From the NCBI RefSeq assembly GCF_031987975.1, contig NZ_DALZYX010000008.1:236920-300919 (forward strand): a DNA stretch of 64,000 nt. Reading direction: 5' to 3'. The stretch is from Pseudescherichia sp031987975 (GTDB lineage: Bacteria > Pseudomonadota > Gammaproteobacteria > Enterobacterales > Enterobacteriaceae). The notes beneath the pieces were generated by a model, which was not told the origin of the DNA, did no database searches, and saw only the letters and a list, made by a program, of their open reading frames with translations. Within the stretch, counting starts at the first letter, position 1; each line of letters opens with the position of its first letter. Shown piece by piece: positions 51,371-60,008 of this stretch. Position numbers and translations under genes: made by a program.

Positions 51371-52285
51371 TCAGATGCCGACTTCCTGATCCGGTACCGG
51401 CGGTACGACCACGCTTTCACGCGGTGCATCCGGATTTGGCGCAGGCAGGTTCATCAGCTTCGCCAGAACGCTCGCCAACTTCAGGCGCAGCTCAGGACGG
51501 CGCACGATCATATCGATCGCGCCTTTTTCGATCAGAAACTCGCTGCGCTGGAAGCCCGGCGGCAGTTTCTCACGTACGGTCTGCTCGATAACGCGTGGAC
51601 CGGCAAAGCCGATAAGCGCCTTTGGCTCGGCAATGTTGAGATCGCCCAGCATCGCAAAGCTTGCAGAGACGCCGCCCATGGTCGGGTCGGTCAGCACGGA
51701 GATGTACGGCAGACCGCGCTCCTGCATTTTTGCCAGCGCGGCAGAGGTTTTGGCCATCTGCATCAGGGACATCAGCGCTTCCTGCATACGCGCGCCACCG
51801 GAGGCGGAGAAGCAGATCAGCGGGCAGTTGTCTTCCAGCGCCTGCTCAACGGCACGCACAAAACGTGCGCCCACGACTGAACCCATGGAGCCGCCCATAA
51901 AGGCAAACTCAAAGGCCGCAGCCACAACCGGCATCTCGTGCAGGGTGCCTTTCATCACCACCAGCGCGTCTTTCTCGCCGGTCTCTTTCTGAGCCGTCGC
52001 CAGACGGTCTTTGTACTTTTTAGAGTCGCGGAACTTCAGCACGTCTTTCGGCTCAAGCTCGCTACCCAGCTCCACCATTGACCCTTCGTCCAGCAGGCTA
52101 TGCAGGCGATTACGCGCTGACATACGCATGTGGTGGTCACATTTCGGGCAGACCTCAAGGTTACGCTCCAGTTCGGCACGATAAAGTACCTGACCGCAGC
52201 TGTCACATTTGGTCCACACGCCCTCAGGGATGCTCGCCTTGCGGGTGGGGGTAATATTGCTTTTAATTCGTTCAATCCAGCTCAT
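51371..52285 (-). CDS. accD: Acetyl-CoA carboxylase carboxyltransferase subunit beta AccD
   Basis: Beta subunit of the carboxyltransferase, 304 residues, starting MSWIERIKSNIT as in E. coli (the frame extension to 52318 is not conserved). N-terminal zinc ribbon with Cys27, Cys30, Cys46 and Cys49 (CDSC...CPKC), then a crotonase-type domain (FSASGGARMQEALMSLMQM). Partner AccA is elsewhere. Followed by a terminator. Confidence 0.97.
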   Translation of the reverse strand: MSWIERIKSNITPTRKASIPEGVWTKCDSCGQVLYRAELERNLEVCPKCDHHMRMSARNRLHSLLDEGSMVELGSELEPKDVLKFRDSKKYKDRLATAQKETGEKDALVVMKGTLHEMPVVAAAFEFAFMGGSMGSVVGARFVRAVEQALEDNCPLICFSASGGARMQEALMSLMQMAKTSAALAKMQERGLPYISVLTDPTMGGVSASFAMLGDLNIAEPKALIGFAGPRVIEQTVREKLPPGFQRSEFLIEKGAIDMIVRRPELRLKLASVLAKLMNLPAPNPDAPRESVVVPPVPDQEVGI

Positions 52286-52388
52286 TGATAACCTTTCTGC
52301 ATGAACCTGGTAGCCCATAAATGGTGCACATTAAAACATAACAGTCGGCAACTTGGGACAAAAAAGTGGTCGAACCGTTGCCGGGTTC

Positions 52389-53048
52389 CTATTTTGCCTG
52401 TCGAGATGCCGCCCGTCGATGACGAATAATTTCGACTACGCCGGGCAGGATAGAGAGCACGATAATCGCCACGATCAGCAGCTTCAGGTTCTCCTGTACT
52501 ACCGGCAGATCGCCAAACAGATAGCCCGCATAGGTGAATAGCAGCACCCATAGCAGCGCGCCGATGACGTTGTAGGCCGCAAAGTGACGATAGGACATAT
52601 GGCCCATTCCCGCCACAAAAGGGGCAAATGTTCTGACGATCGGCACAAATCGCGCCAGAATGATCGTCTTGCCGCCGTGCCTGTCGTAGAACGCATGGGT
52701 CTTGTCGAGGTAGCTACGACGGAAGATCTTCGAGTTTGGATTGCTGAACAGCCGATCGCCAAACAGGCGGCCAATGGTGTAGTTCACCGCATCGCCGAGG
52801 ATTGCGGCGACAATCATTAGCATCACCATTAGATGAACGTTGAGATCGTTAGTCGGCAGTGCGGAGATCGCCCCGGCCACAAACAGCAGCGAGTCGCCGG
52901 GCAGGAAAGGCGTCACCACCAGCCCGGTTTCGCAGAACAAAATCAGGAACAGGATAGCGTAGATCCAGATACCGTATTCGGCTACCAGCTCCGCCAGATG
53001 CACATCTATGTGCAGAATAAAGTCGATCAGAAAGTAGATAAAATCCAT
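52389..53048 (-). CDS. dedA: DedA family inner-membrane protein DedA
   Basis: 219 residues with several transmembrane helices and the DedA family motifs: FLPGDSLLFVAGAIS and RFVPIVRTFAPFVAGMGHMSY. Members act in envelope proton-motive-force homeostasis and lipid-carrier flipping. Lies 25 bases downstream of truA; a gap of about 100 bases to accD. Confidence 0.95.
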   Translation of the reverse strand: MDFIYFLIDFILHIDVHLAELVAEYGIWIYAILFLILFCETGLVVTPFLPGDSLLFVAGAISALPTNDLNVHLMVMLMIVAAILGDAVNYTIGRLFGDRLFSNPNSKIFRRSYLDKTHAFYDRHGGKTIILARFVPIVRTFAPFVAGMGHMSYRHFAAYNVIGALLWVLLFTYAGYLFGDLPVVQENLKLLIVAIIVLSILPGVVEIIRHRRAASRQAK

Positions 53049-53073
53049 GTTATTAGCCTTTGTCTGTCTGCAT

Positions 53074-53886
53074 TTAGTCCGCTAAAAACAGCGGTCCCAT
53101 AGGCAATACGGGCAGTTCAAACCTGGCGGGATAGTCTACCGCCACCAGATACAGCCCTTCCGCTTTTGCCGTTGCCGCTGCAAGCCGACGATCCTTTGCC
53201 GCCAGCAGCTCTGCTATCCAGCTCTCCGGCTGGTTGTGGCTGCCTACTTCCATCAAGCTGCCGACAATATTCCTGACCATATGATGTACAAAGGCATTGG
53301 CTTTGATATCGACCACCACATATGCACCGTAACGAGTTACGTTAATGTGCATGACGTTACGCCACGGCGTGCGCGACTGGCACTGCACCGCCCGAAACGA
53401 GGTAAAGTCATTCTCGCCAATCAGACACTGGGCCGCGCGGTGCATCCGCTCCGCATCCAGCGGCTGATGGTAGTGCGTCACGCCCTGGCCTAATACCGCC
53501 GGACGCAACCGATGATTGTAGATGACGTAGCGGTAACGGCGAGCCGTGGCGCTAAAACGGGCATGAAAATCATCGGGCACATCTTTCACCCAGCGCACCG
53601 CAATGTCACCAGGTAAATTCGCATTTACCCCCAGCGTCCAGGCCGCCTCTTTACGCAGGGCAGTGGTCTCGAAGTGTACCACCTGCCCCGTGCCGTGAAC
53701 GCCCGCGTCAGTGCGGCCCGCGCAGAAGACTGAGATCGGCTCGTTGGCGACCTGGGAGAGCGCCTTCTCCAGCTTCTCCTGTACGCTGCGGACTTCATTC
53801 TGCCGCTGCCAGCCGTAGTATTTACTGCCGTCGTACTCAATGCCCAGCGCGATCCGGTAGACCGGCTTCTCCTGCACCTCGGACAT
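53074..53886 (-). CDS. truA: tRNA pseudouridine(38-40) synthase TruA
   Basis: Modifies U38-U40 in the anticodon stem. 270 residues; catalytic Asp60 is in CAGRTDAGVHGTGQVV. The ATG overlaps the usg stop by one base (usg ends 53886), so translation is coupled as in E. coli. Confidence 0.97.
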   Translation of the reverse strand: MSEVQEKPVYRIALGIEYDGSKYYGWQRQNEVRSVQEKLEKALSQVANEPISVFCAGRTDAGVHGTGQVVHFETTALRKEAAWTLGVNANLPGDIAVRWVKDVPDDFHARFSATARRYRYVIYNHRLRPAVLGQGVTHYHQPLDAERMHRAAQCLIGENDFTSFRAVQCQSRTPWRNVMHINVTRYGAYVVVDIKANAFVHHMVRNIVGSLMEVGSHNQPESWIAELLAAKDRRLAAATAKAEGLYLVAVDYPARFELPVLPMGPLFLAD

Positions 53887-54899
53887 CAGTAGAGATACTC
53901 CTGGACCAGCTTCTCGGCGATCTTCACCGCCATCAACGCGCCGCCGAAGCGCACGTTGTCTGCCACCGACCAGAACTGGACCTGCTCCGGCATGCCGTAG
54001 TCGTTACGTACGCAGCCGATAGAGAGCTGAGCGCTGCCAGAGGCGTCACCCACCTGGGTCGGGAACTCACCGGCCTCGGAGAGAACGATATCTTCGCCAC
54101 GGGCAAAGGCGTCGCGTGCCTCTTCCGCCGCCAGCGGACGCAGGGCTTCAAAGTTCACCATCTGCGCGTGGCCGTAGAAGACCGGTGACTGGACGCTACT
54201 GACGGAGACCATCAGCCCCTCGTCCTGGAGTACCTTCCGCACCTGATCAACGACGCGACGCTCGTCAGGCACGCTGCCTTCACCATCCACGCGCAGCGGC
54301 AGCATGTTGAACGCCAGCTGGCGGCCAAAGAAGTCATCTTCGTCGATGGGAATGCCGTTGAGCAGCTTAGCGCTCTGCCCAGCTAAAGCATCTACCGCTG
54401 CCTTGCCCTGGCCAGAAACCGACAACAAGTTAGTGACAGAGATGCGCGACAGGCCACCCTCTTCGATTAACGGCTTGAGCGCGGTCAGCAGCTGGCTGGT
54501 GAGGCTGTCCGCGACGGCAATCACGTTGCGGTTGCGGTAGTCGGCCAGCACGAAGGGGTTAACGTCCGGCACGACCAGCGGCACGTCCGGCTCCAGCGCA
54601 AACAGGCCGCTGGCATCGATCACCAGGCAGCCGGAGTTGGTCGCCTCTTCAATATAGGTGGCTGAAGCCTCGGCACCGGCCACAAAAAAGGCCAGCTGCG
54701 CCTGTGTCCAGTCAAACTCGGCGGCGTCCTGCACATAGACAGTTTTACCCGCGTAGCGCAGGGCTTTACCGGCGCTCTCCTGACGAGCCAGGGCGTACAG
54801 GTCGCCTACCGGGAACTGACGTTCAGCAAGCGTTTCGAGCAGGGCTTCGCCGACAGCGCCGGTCGCGCCCAGGATGGCAATGTTCCAGCCTTCTGACAT
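53886..54899 (-). CDS. usg: USG-1 protein, aspartate-semialdehyde-dehydrogenase-like
   Basis: 337 residues. Rossmann NAD(P) motif AILGATGAVGEALLETL and overall aspartate-semialdehyde dehydrogenase (ASADH) fold. In true ASADHs the nucleophile sits in a NPNC(S/T)T motif; here the aligned segment is VADSLTSQ, with Ser132 at the Cys position, so ASADH activity is unlikely. Located between pdxB and truA as in E. coli. Function remains undefined. Confidence 0.93.
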   Translation of the reverse strand: MSEGWNIAILGATGAVGEALLETLAERQFPVGDLYALARQESAGKALRYAGKTVYVQDAAEFDWTQAQLAFFVAGAEASATYIEEATNSGCLVIDASGLFALEPDVPLVVPDVNPFVLADYRNRNVIAVADSLTSQLLTALKPLIEEGGLSRISVTNLLSVSGQGKAAVDALAGQSAKLLNGIPIDEDDFFGRQLAFNMLPLRVDGEGSVPDERRVVDQVRKVLQDEGLMVSVSSVQSPVFYGHAQMVNFEALRPLAAEEARDAFARGEDIVLSEAGEFPTQVGDASGSAQLSIGCVRNDYGMPEQVQFWSVADNVRFGGALMAVKIAEKLVQEYLY

Positions 54900-54926
54900 G
54901 GTGGTTTACTCCAGACAATAGCAGTA

Positions 54927-54952
54927 CGCTCCCCGCAGCCTGGCGGAGAGCG
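54927..54952. other. Hairpin between pdxB and usg
   Basis: Ten-base-pair stem (54927-54936 with 54943-54952, one G-T pair, 6-base loop). It is not followed by a U tract on the minus strand, so it probably modulates readthrough or mRNA stability rather than terminating. Confidence 0.5.
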
Positions 54953-54965
54953 AAAGAGAATGAGT

Positions 54966-56102
54966 TTAGTGCGTCGGGTGATAGACAGCGCTAAAGCCGA
55001 GCTTGTGCAGCAGGCTTGCTGCTTCGGCGTCGTCGCACTGAATATAGAGCGATGACCACTCGCGGCGCTCAAGATAGTTTTTGCGCAGCTTATCAAATTC
55101 ACCCGGAATGCCCGCCACTTTACGCAGGGGTGCATCGTCGCGGCGCACATCATACACCAAATGGGCTAATCTTTTCAGCGTTGGCTGATCGAGAGGGCCA
55201 TGCAGCGTAATGCGGCCAAATTCCGGCGCGGGCAGCAGGGTATCCAGCGCCACCTGCTGGCGGTGACCGATAAACGCGCTGAAGGCCTCAAAGACCTGCG
55301 TAGTACCGCGTGCCTTGCCCTCAAGCGTATAGCCCGCAATGTGCGGCGTGCCAATATCGACGCGCTTGAGCAGCTCGACGTTGAGATCCGGTTCCGGCTC
55401 CCAGACGTCCAATACCACGCTGAGATCCTGCCCGGCCTCAAGACGCGCCAGCAGCGCTGCGTTGTCCACTACCCTGCCCCGGCAGGCGTTAATCAGGATC
55501 GCGCCCGGCTTCAGGGCGCTAATCAGCCCCTCGTTGGCGAGATGCAGCGTCTTATACGGTCCCTCTTTGAACAGCGGCGTGTGGAAGGTGAGAATGTCGG
55601 CCTCGCGGATCAGCTCCTCCAGCGAACGGAAATCCCCCGCGTCGCCCCGATCGGCACGCGGCGGATCGCACAGCAGGGTGCGCACGCCCCACGCCTCCAG
55701 CCGCGCCTGTAAACGCGACCCAACGTTGCCCACGCCAACGATGCCCACGGTGCGATCTTTCAGCGTAAAGCCGTCGCGCTCGGCCAGCATCAACAGAGCG
55801 GAGAAGACATACTCTACCACCGCAATCGCGTTACAGCCCGGTGCGGCAGAGAAGCCAATCCCCGCCTCGCCCAGCCACTGCTGATCGACATGATCGGTTC
55901 CGGCGGTGGCCGTACCGACAAACTTAACGGCGGTCCCGCTGAGCAGCGATGCATTGACCTTAGTGACGGAACGCACCATTAATGCCTGCGCATCCGCCAG
56001 CGCCTCGATCGGGATCGGGCGGCCAGGAACGGGTTTGACCTCGCCCAGACGGCTAAAAAGTTCGCGGGCATAAGGCATATTTTCATCGACGAGGATTTTC
56101 AC
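54966..56102 (-). CDS. pdxB: Erythronate-4-phosphate dehydrogenase PdxB
   Basis: Pyridoxal-5'-phosphate synthesis, D-2-hydroxyacid dehydrogenase family. 378 residues with the GTG start (VKILVDENMPYARELFSRL), matching E. coli MKILVDENMPYA. Motifs: TATAGTDHVDQ, the NAD Rossmann site VGIVGVGNVGSRLQARL and HIAGYTLEGKARGTTQ (family catalytic His). The upstream ATG at 56168 is not conserved. Confidence 0.96.
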   Translation of the reverse strand: MKILVDENMPYARELFSRLGEVKPVPGRPIPIEALADAQALMVRSVTKVNASLLSGTAVKFVGTATAGTDHVDQQWLGEAGIGFSAAPGCNAIAVVEYVFSALLMLAERDGFTLKDRTVGIVGVGNVGSRLQARLEAWGVRTLLCDPPRADRGDAGDFRSLEELIREADILTFHTPLFKEGPYKTLHLANEGLISALKPGAILINACRGRVVDNAALLARLEAGQDLSVVLDVWEPEPDLNVELLKRVDIGTPHIAGYTLEGKARGTTQVFEAFSAFIGHRQQVALDTLLPAPEFGRITLHGPLDQPTLKRLAHLVYDVRRDDAPLRKVAGIPGEFDKLRKNYLERREWSSLYIQCDDAEAASLLHKLGFSAVYHPTH

Positions 56103-56224
56103 GTTACGGTACCTGTATGAGAACGGGAGATAACGGCGCAAGTGTGCCATAATCTCGCCGCCAGGCATACCGACAATGCCGCAGACCGTTACGCGAGCCG
56201 CATACGTAAAAGATAAGGACAGAG

Positions 56225-57235
56225 ATGATGCAACCCATTCAGGGTGCGCCGGCGCGCCCTCCCGGGCAAGAGCCGACCACTCCCCCCACCACAGCAGGCG
56301 ACCAGCCCCTCTCTACTCAGCAGCGCACGGTGCTGGAGAGGCTGATTACCCGTCTGGTGGCCCTGACGCAGCAGCAGAGCGCCGAAGTTTGGGCCGGGGT
56401 GAAGCACGATCTGGGTTTAAAAAACGACGCGCCGCTGCTCTCAAAGCACTTCCCTGCCGCCGAGCAGAGCCTGAGCCAGCGCCTGGAGAGCGCCGTCCAG
56501 AACAATGCCAATCGCCAGGTGCTTTCGCAGCTGACGGAGCTACTGGGCCAGGGCAACAATCGCCAGGCAGTGAGCGACTTTATCCGCCACCAGTTTGGCC
56601 AGACGGCCCTCAGCCAGCTCTCTCCCGAGCAGCTTAAAACCGTGCTGGTGATGCTGCAGAAAGGCGAGCTGGCGATCCCGCAGCCGCAGCAGCGCCCGGC
56701 TACCGATCGCCCGATGCTGCCCGCCGAGCACAATACGCTCAACCAGGCGGTCACCCGGCTGGCGGCCGCCACGGGTGAATCCAGCAAGCTCATCTGGCAG
56801 TCGATGATTGAGCTTTCCGGCGTCAAGACCGGGGAGCCAATTCCGGCGAAACAGTTTGCTCACCTGCTGACCTGGCTGCAGGCGCGCCAGACGTTGAGCA
56901 CCCAGACGGCACCGACCCTGCATACGTTGCAGTCGGCTCTGAAACACCCCCTCGACGAACACGAATGGCAGCACGTTCAGGATTATGCCCAGCAGACCTG
57001 GCAGGTGACACCGCAGACGGTGCTGACCACCGCTCAGGTTCAGGATCTGCTCAACTACATCTTCCTGCGCCGCGCCGAGCGCAACGAGGCCCTGCTGGAA
57101 CCGCGAAATATCCAGCCGATCTATAACCCGCTGTTTGCGCCTGTGGTGGCGTCGTTCCGCTCGCTCTCTGCCCGCCCGGGTCTGATTGCTATCGCCCTGC
57201 TGGTGGTACTGGCGCTTATCTGGCTGGTGATTTAA
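56225..57235 (+). CDS. flk: Flk, regulator of flagellar assembly
   Basis: 336 residues (E. coli 331). Pro/Gln-rich N-terminus (PPGQEPTTPPTTAG), helical middle, and one C-terminal membrane anchor (GLIAIALLVVLALIWLVI), so it is a tail-anchored inner-membrane protein facing the cytoplasm. Flk prevents premature switching of flagellar export from hook to filament substrates in Salmonella. Divergent from pdxB; ribosome-binding site AAGGAC. Met1 versus Met2 is open by one residue. Confidence 0.94.
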   Translation: MMQPIQGAPARPPGQEPTTPPTTAGDQPLSTQQRTVLERLITRLVALTQQQSAEVWAGVKHDLGLKNDAPLLSKHFPAAEQSLSQRLESAVQNNANRQVLSQLTELLGQGNNRQAVSDFIRHQFGQTALSQLSPEQLKTVLVMLQKGELAIPQPQQRPATDRPMLPAEHNTLNQAVTRLAAATGESSKLIWQSMIELSGVKTGEPIPAKQFAHLLTWLQARQTLSTQTAPTLHTLQSALKHPLDEHEWQHVQDYAQQTWQVTPQTVLTTAQVQDLLNYIFLRRAERNEALLEPRNIQPIYNPLFAPVVASFRSLSARPGLIAIALLVVLALIWLVI

Positions 57236-57317
57236 CGCTCTCCTGATGCAGATAACCGGGATAAGAACGCAATTCTCTATTAGGCTTTTTATCTGGCCTA
57301 TGTAAGTGGAGATAGAG

Positions 57318-58382
57318 ATGCGCAAAAAAGCATTGATAGTCGGTATCAGCGGCGTGATTGGTCGCGCTCTGGCAGAGAGACTACTGGAGGAAGGCTGGGA
57401 GGTGACTGGCCTGTCTCGCGGACGCGGCGACGTGCTGGCGGGCTGCACCAGCCTGACGGCAGATTTGACCGATGCGGCGGCGGTTAACGAGGCGCTGAAA
57501 TCGGTCAAACCCGATGCGCTTTTCTTTAGCGTCTGGGCGCGTCAGGAGAGCGAGAAAGAGAACATCCGCGTCAACGGCGCGATGGTGAAAAACGTCATCG
57601 AAGCGCTGGGTAACCGTCTGCATGGGGCGCACGTGGCGCTGGTAACCGGGCTTAAGCACTACCTTGGTCCCTTTGAGGCCTATGGCAAAGGCGCGGTGCC
57701 GGTAACCCCCTTCCGCGAAGAGCAGGGTCGCCAGCCGGTGGAGAACTTCTACTACGCCCAGGAGGACGAGCTTTTCGCCGGAGCGGAGAAGTACGGCTAC
57801 CGCTGGAGCGTGCATCGCCCACATACCATCGTCGGCTACGCCCTGGGCAATGCCATGAACATGGGCCAGACGCTGGCGGTTTACGCCACTCTGTGCCGGG
57901 AAAAAGGCTGGCCGTTTATCTTCCCAGGCTCTCCCGAGCAGTGGAACGGCGTGTCGGACGTGACCGATGCTGGCCTGCTGGCCGAGCAGCTGGAGTGGGC
58001 GGCCACCAGCCCGGCGGCGGCTAACCAGGACTTCAATGCCGTTAACGGGGAGGTGTTCCGCTGGAACTGGCTGTGGCCGCGCCTCGCTGCGTATTTTGGT
58101 ATTGAGGCCGCGCCCTACCCTGAAAAGATGATGCCGCTGGAGGGCCGGATGCTGGAGGCCGAGGCCGCATGGCGAACCATTGCCGCGCACTATCAGCTGC
58201 GTGAGGCGGACATCAACAAGCTGGTTTCCTGGTGGCATACCGATGCCGATCTGGGACGTCCGATGGAGGCCTTTACCGATATGAGTAAAAGCCGCAAGGC
58301 CGGTTTTATTGGCTATCGCAGCACGCTGGACTCCTTTACCGGGCTGTTCGAACGGCTGAAGAGCGAGCGGATTATTCCCTGA
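57318..58382 (+). CDS. PRISE-type SDR oxidoreductase (iridoid-synthase/progesterone-5beta-reductase-like)
   Basis: 354 residues starting MRKKALIVGISGVIGRAL; the frame extension to 57306 adds four residues. NAD(P) glycine motif GISGVIG (9-15). The catalytic residues of the PRISE family are in place: Lys113 in VTGLKHYLGPFEAYG and Tyr146 in ENFYYAQEDELF, with the family pattern NFYYxxED. These enzymes reduce activated C=C bonds of enones; the bacterial substrate is unknown. E. coli has yfcJ at this locus. Terminator follows. Confidence 0.88.
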   Translation: MRKKALIVGISGVIGRALAERLLEEGWEVTGLSRGRGDVLAGCTSLTADLTDAAAVNEALKSVKPDALFFSVWARQESEKENIRVNGAMVKNVIEALGNRLHGAHVALVTGLKHYLGPFEAYGKGAVPVTPFREEQGRQPVENFYYAQEDELFAGAEKYGYRWSVHRPHTIVGYALGNAMNMGQTLAVYATLCREKGWPFIFPGSPEQWNGVSDVTDAGLLAEQLEWAATSPAAANQDFNAVNGEVFRWNWLWPRLAAYFGIEAAPYPEKMMPLEGRMLEAEAAWRTIAAHYQLREADINKLVSWWHTDADLGRPMEAFTDMSKSRKAGFIGYRSTLDSFTGLFERLKSERIIP

Positions 58383-58401
58383 TATCATTTCTCAATGCAG
58401 T

Positions 58402-58431
58402 GCCAGCCAGCGCCGCCGCTGACTGGCTTTT
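58402..58431 (+). terminator. Terminator downstream of the PRISE-type reductase gene
   Basis: Ten-base-pair stem with one mismatch (58402-58411 with 58418-58427, 6-base loop) followed by TTTTCC, convergent with the GH1 gene. Confidence 0.65.
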
Positions 58432-58436
58432 CCTGG

Positions 58437-59867
58437 CTACAGGTTCTCACCGTTGCTTGCAATCACCTCTTTGTACCAGTCGAACGATTTTTTCTTGCTG
58501 CGCGCCAACGTGCCATGGCCCTCGTTATCTTTATCGACGTAGATAAAGCCGTAGCGTTTCTTCATCTCGCCGGTGCCCGCCGAGACCAGGTCGATGCAGC
58601 CCCACGGCGTATAGCCCATTAGCTCAACGCCGTCCTCTTCCACTGCCTTCTTCATTTCGCGAATATGATCGCTGAGGTAAGCAATGCGGTAGCTGTCATC
58701 CACCGTGCCGTCCGCCTCCAGCTTGTCGATGGCACCAAAGCCGTTCTCGACAATAAACAGCGGCAGCTGATAGAGATCGTAGAAGTAGTTCAGCGAGTAG
58801 CGTAACCCCACCGGATCGATCTGCCAGCCCCAGTCTGAGGCTTTTACCCATGGGTTAGTGACCAGGCTTTTAGTCTCGTCATAGTCGAGGCGGGGGTTAT
58901 CCTCCGTGGCTTTGGTGGCGAACGACATGTAGTAGCTAAAGCCAATGTAGTCGACGCAGCCGCGCTGCAGGATGCGCAGATCCTCTTCGGTCATATCGAG
59001 GTTGAACGCTTTCCGCGCAAAGTAGTTCAGGGTGTGTTTCGGGTAGTAGCCCCGGACGTGCACGTCGGCAAACCAGTAGCGGCGGTGCATGGCGTTGACC
59101 GACATCATCATGTCGTTGGGATCGCAGGTAAGCGGATAGACCGGGCACATGGCAATCATGCAGCCAATCTGGAACTCTGGGTTAATGGCGTGCCCCGCCT
59201 CCACCGCCAGCGCGCTGGCCACCAGCTCATAGTGCGCGGCCTGATACATGATCTTCTCGCGATCCTCACCCGGCTTATAGTGCAGACCCGAGTTGGTGAA
59301 CGGCGCAAAATCTTCATTGAAGTTAGCCTGGTTGTTGATCTCGTTAAAGGTCATCCAGTACTTCACTTTCTTCTGGTAACGAGTGAAAACGGCTTTGGCA
59401 AAACGAACGAAAAACGCGATCGTCTGGCGGTTGCGCCAGCCGCCGTATTCAGTGACCAGGTGATAGGGCATCTCGAAGTGCGAGAGGGTGATCACCGGCT
59501 CAATATTATACTTCAGGCACTCGTCGAAGAGATCGTCATAGAACTGCAGTCCGGCCTCGTTCGGCTCCAGCTCGTCGCCACGGGGGAAAATACGTGTCCA
59601 GGCAATGGAGGTGCGGAAGCATTTAAAGCCCATCTCCGCAAACAGCTTAATGTCCTGCGGGTAGCGATGGTAAAAATCGATGCCTTCATGGTTGGGGTAG
59701 TATTTCCCCTCGATCACGCCTTCGGTAATCTCTCGCGGCACGCCGTGCCGCCCGGCGGTCATCACGTCTGCAACGCTGACCCCTTTGCCGCCCTCCTGCC
59801 AGCCGCCCTCTAGCTGATGCGCGGCTACCGCCCCGCCCCAGAAAAAATCTGCTTTAAATCCAGGCAT
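58437..59867 (-). CDS. 6-phospho-beta-glucosidase, glycoside hydrolase family 1 (BglA-like)
   Basis: 476 residues, start MPGFKADFFWGGAVAAHQLEGG. Acid/base Glu176 in MTFNEINNQ and nucleophile Glu374 in FIVENGFG define GH1. The C-terminal phosphate-binding pattern of 6-phospho-glycosidases (Ser...Lys-x-Tyr) appears as VSAGTGEMKKRYGF. Sequence is closest, from memory, to E. coli BglA-type enzymes. It hydrolyses PTS-imported beta-glucoside phosphates such as cellobiose-6-P or salicin-6-P. No PTS permease or regulator gene is next to it. Confidence 0.9.
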   Translation of the reverse strand: MPGFKADFFWGGAVAAHQLEGGWQEGGKGVSVADVMTAGRHGVPREITEGVIEGKYYPNHEGIDFYHRYPQDIKLFAEMGFKCFRTSIAWTRIFPRGDELEPNEAGLQFYDDLFDECLKYNIEPVITLSHFEMPYHLVTEYGGWRNRQTIAFFVRFAKAVFTRYQKKVKYWMTFNEINNQANFNEDFAPFTNSGLHYKPGEDREKIMYQAAHYELVASALAVEAGHAINPEFQIGCMIAMCPVYPLTCDPNDMMMSVNAMHRRYWFADVHVRGYYPKHTLNYFARKAFNLDMTEEDLRILQRGCVDYIGFSYYMSFATKATEDNPRLDYDETKSLVTNPWVKASDWGWQIDPVGLRYSLNYFYDLYQLPLFIVENGFGAIDKLEADGTVDDSYRIAYLSDHIREMKKAVEEDGVELMGYTPWGCIDLVSAGTGEMKKRYGFIYVDKDNEGHGTLARSKKKSFDWYKEVIASNGENL

Positions 59868-59963
59868 CTGTACCCTCCTCTTGGTTGGAATCTACTCGAG
59901 GATAGCAACCGATGCGGCAGATTGCCGGACGCACGTCACATAATTACCCACGGCGTTAGCCAT

Positions 59964-59990
59964 AAAAAAAGGAGCCACGAGGCTCCTTTT
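59964..59990 (-). terminator. Rho-independent terminator downstream of fabB
   Basis: Stem AAAAGGAGCC/GGCTCCTTTT (59967-59976 with 59981-59990, ACGA loop), followed on the minus strand by TTTTTTTATG. Perfect intrinsic terminator. Confidence 0.92.
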
Positions 59991-60008
59991 TATGTTGCCG
60001 GAGGGCAA

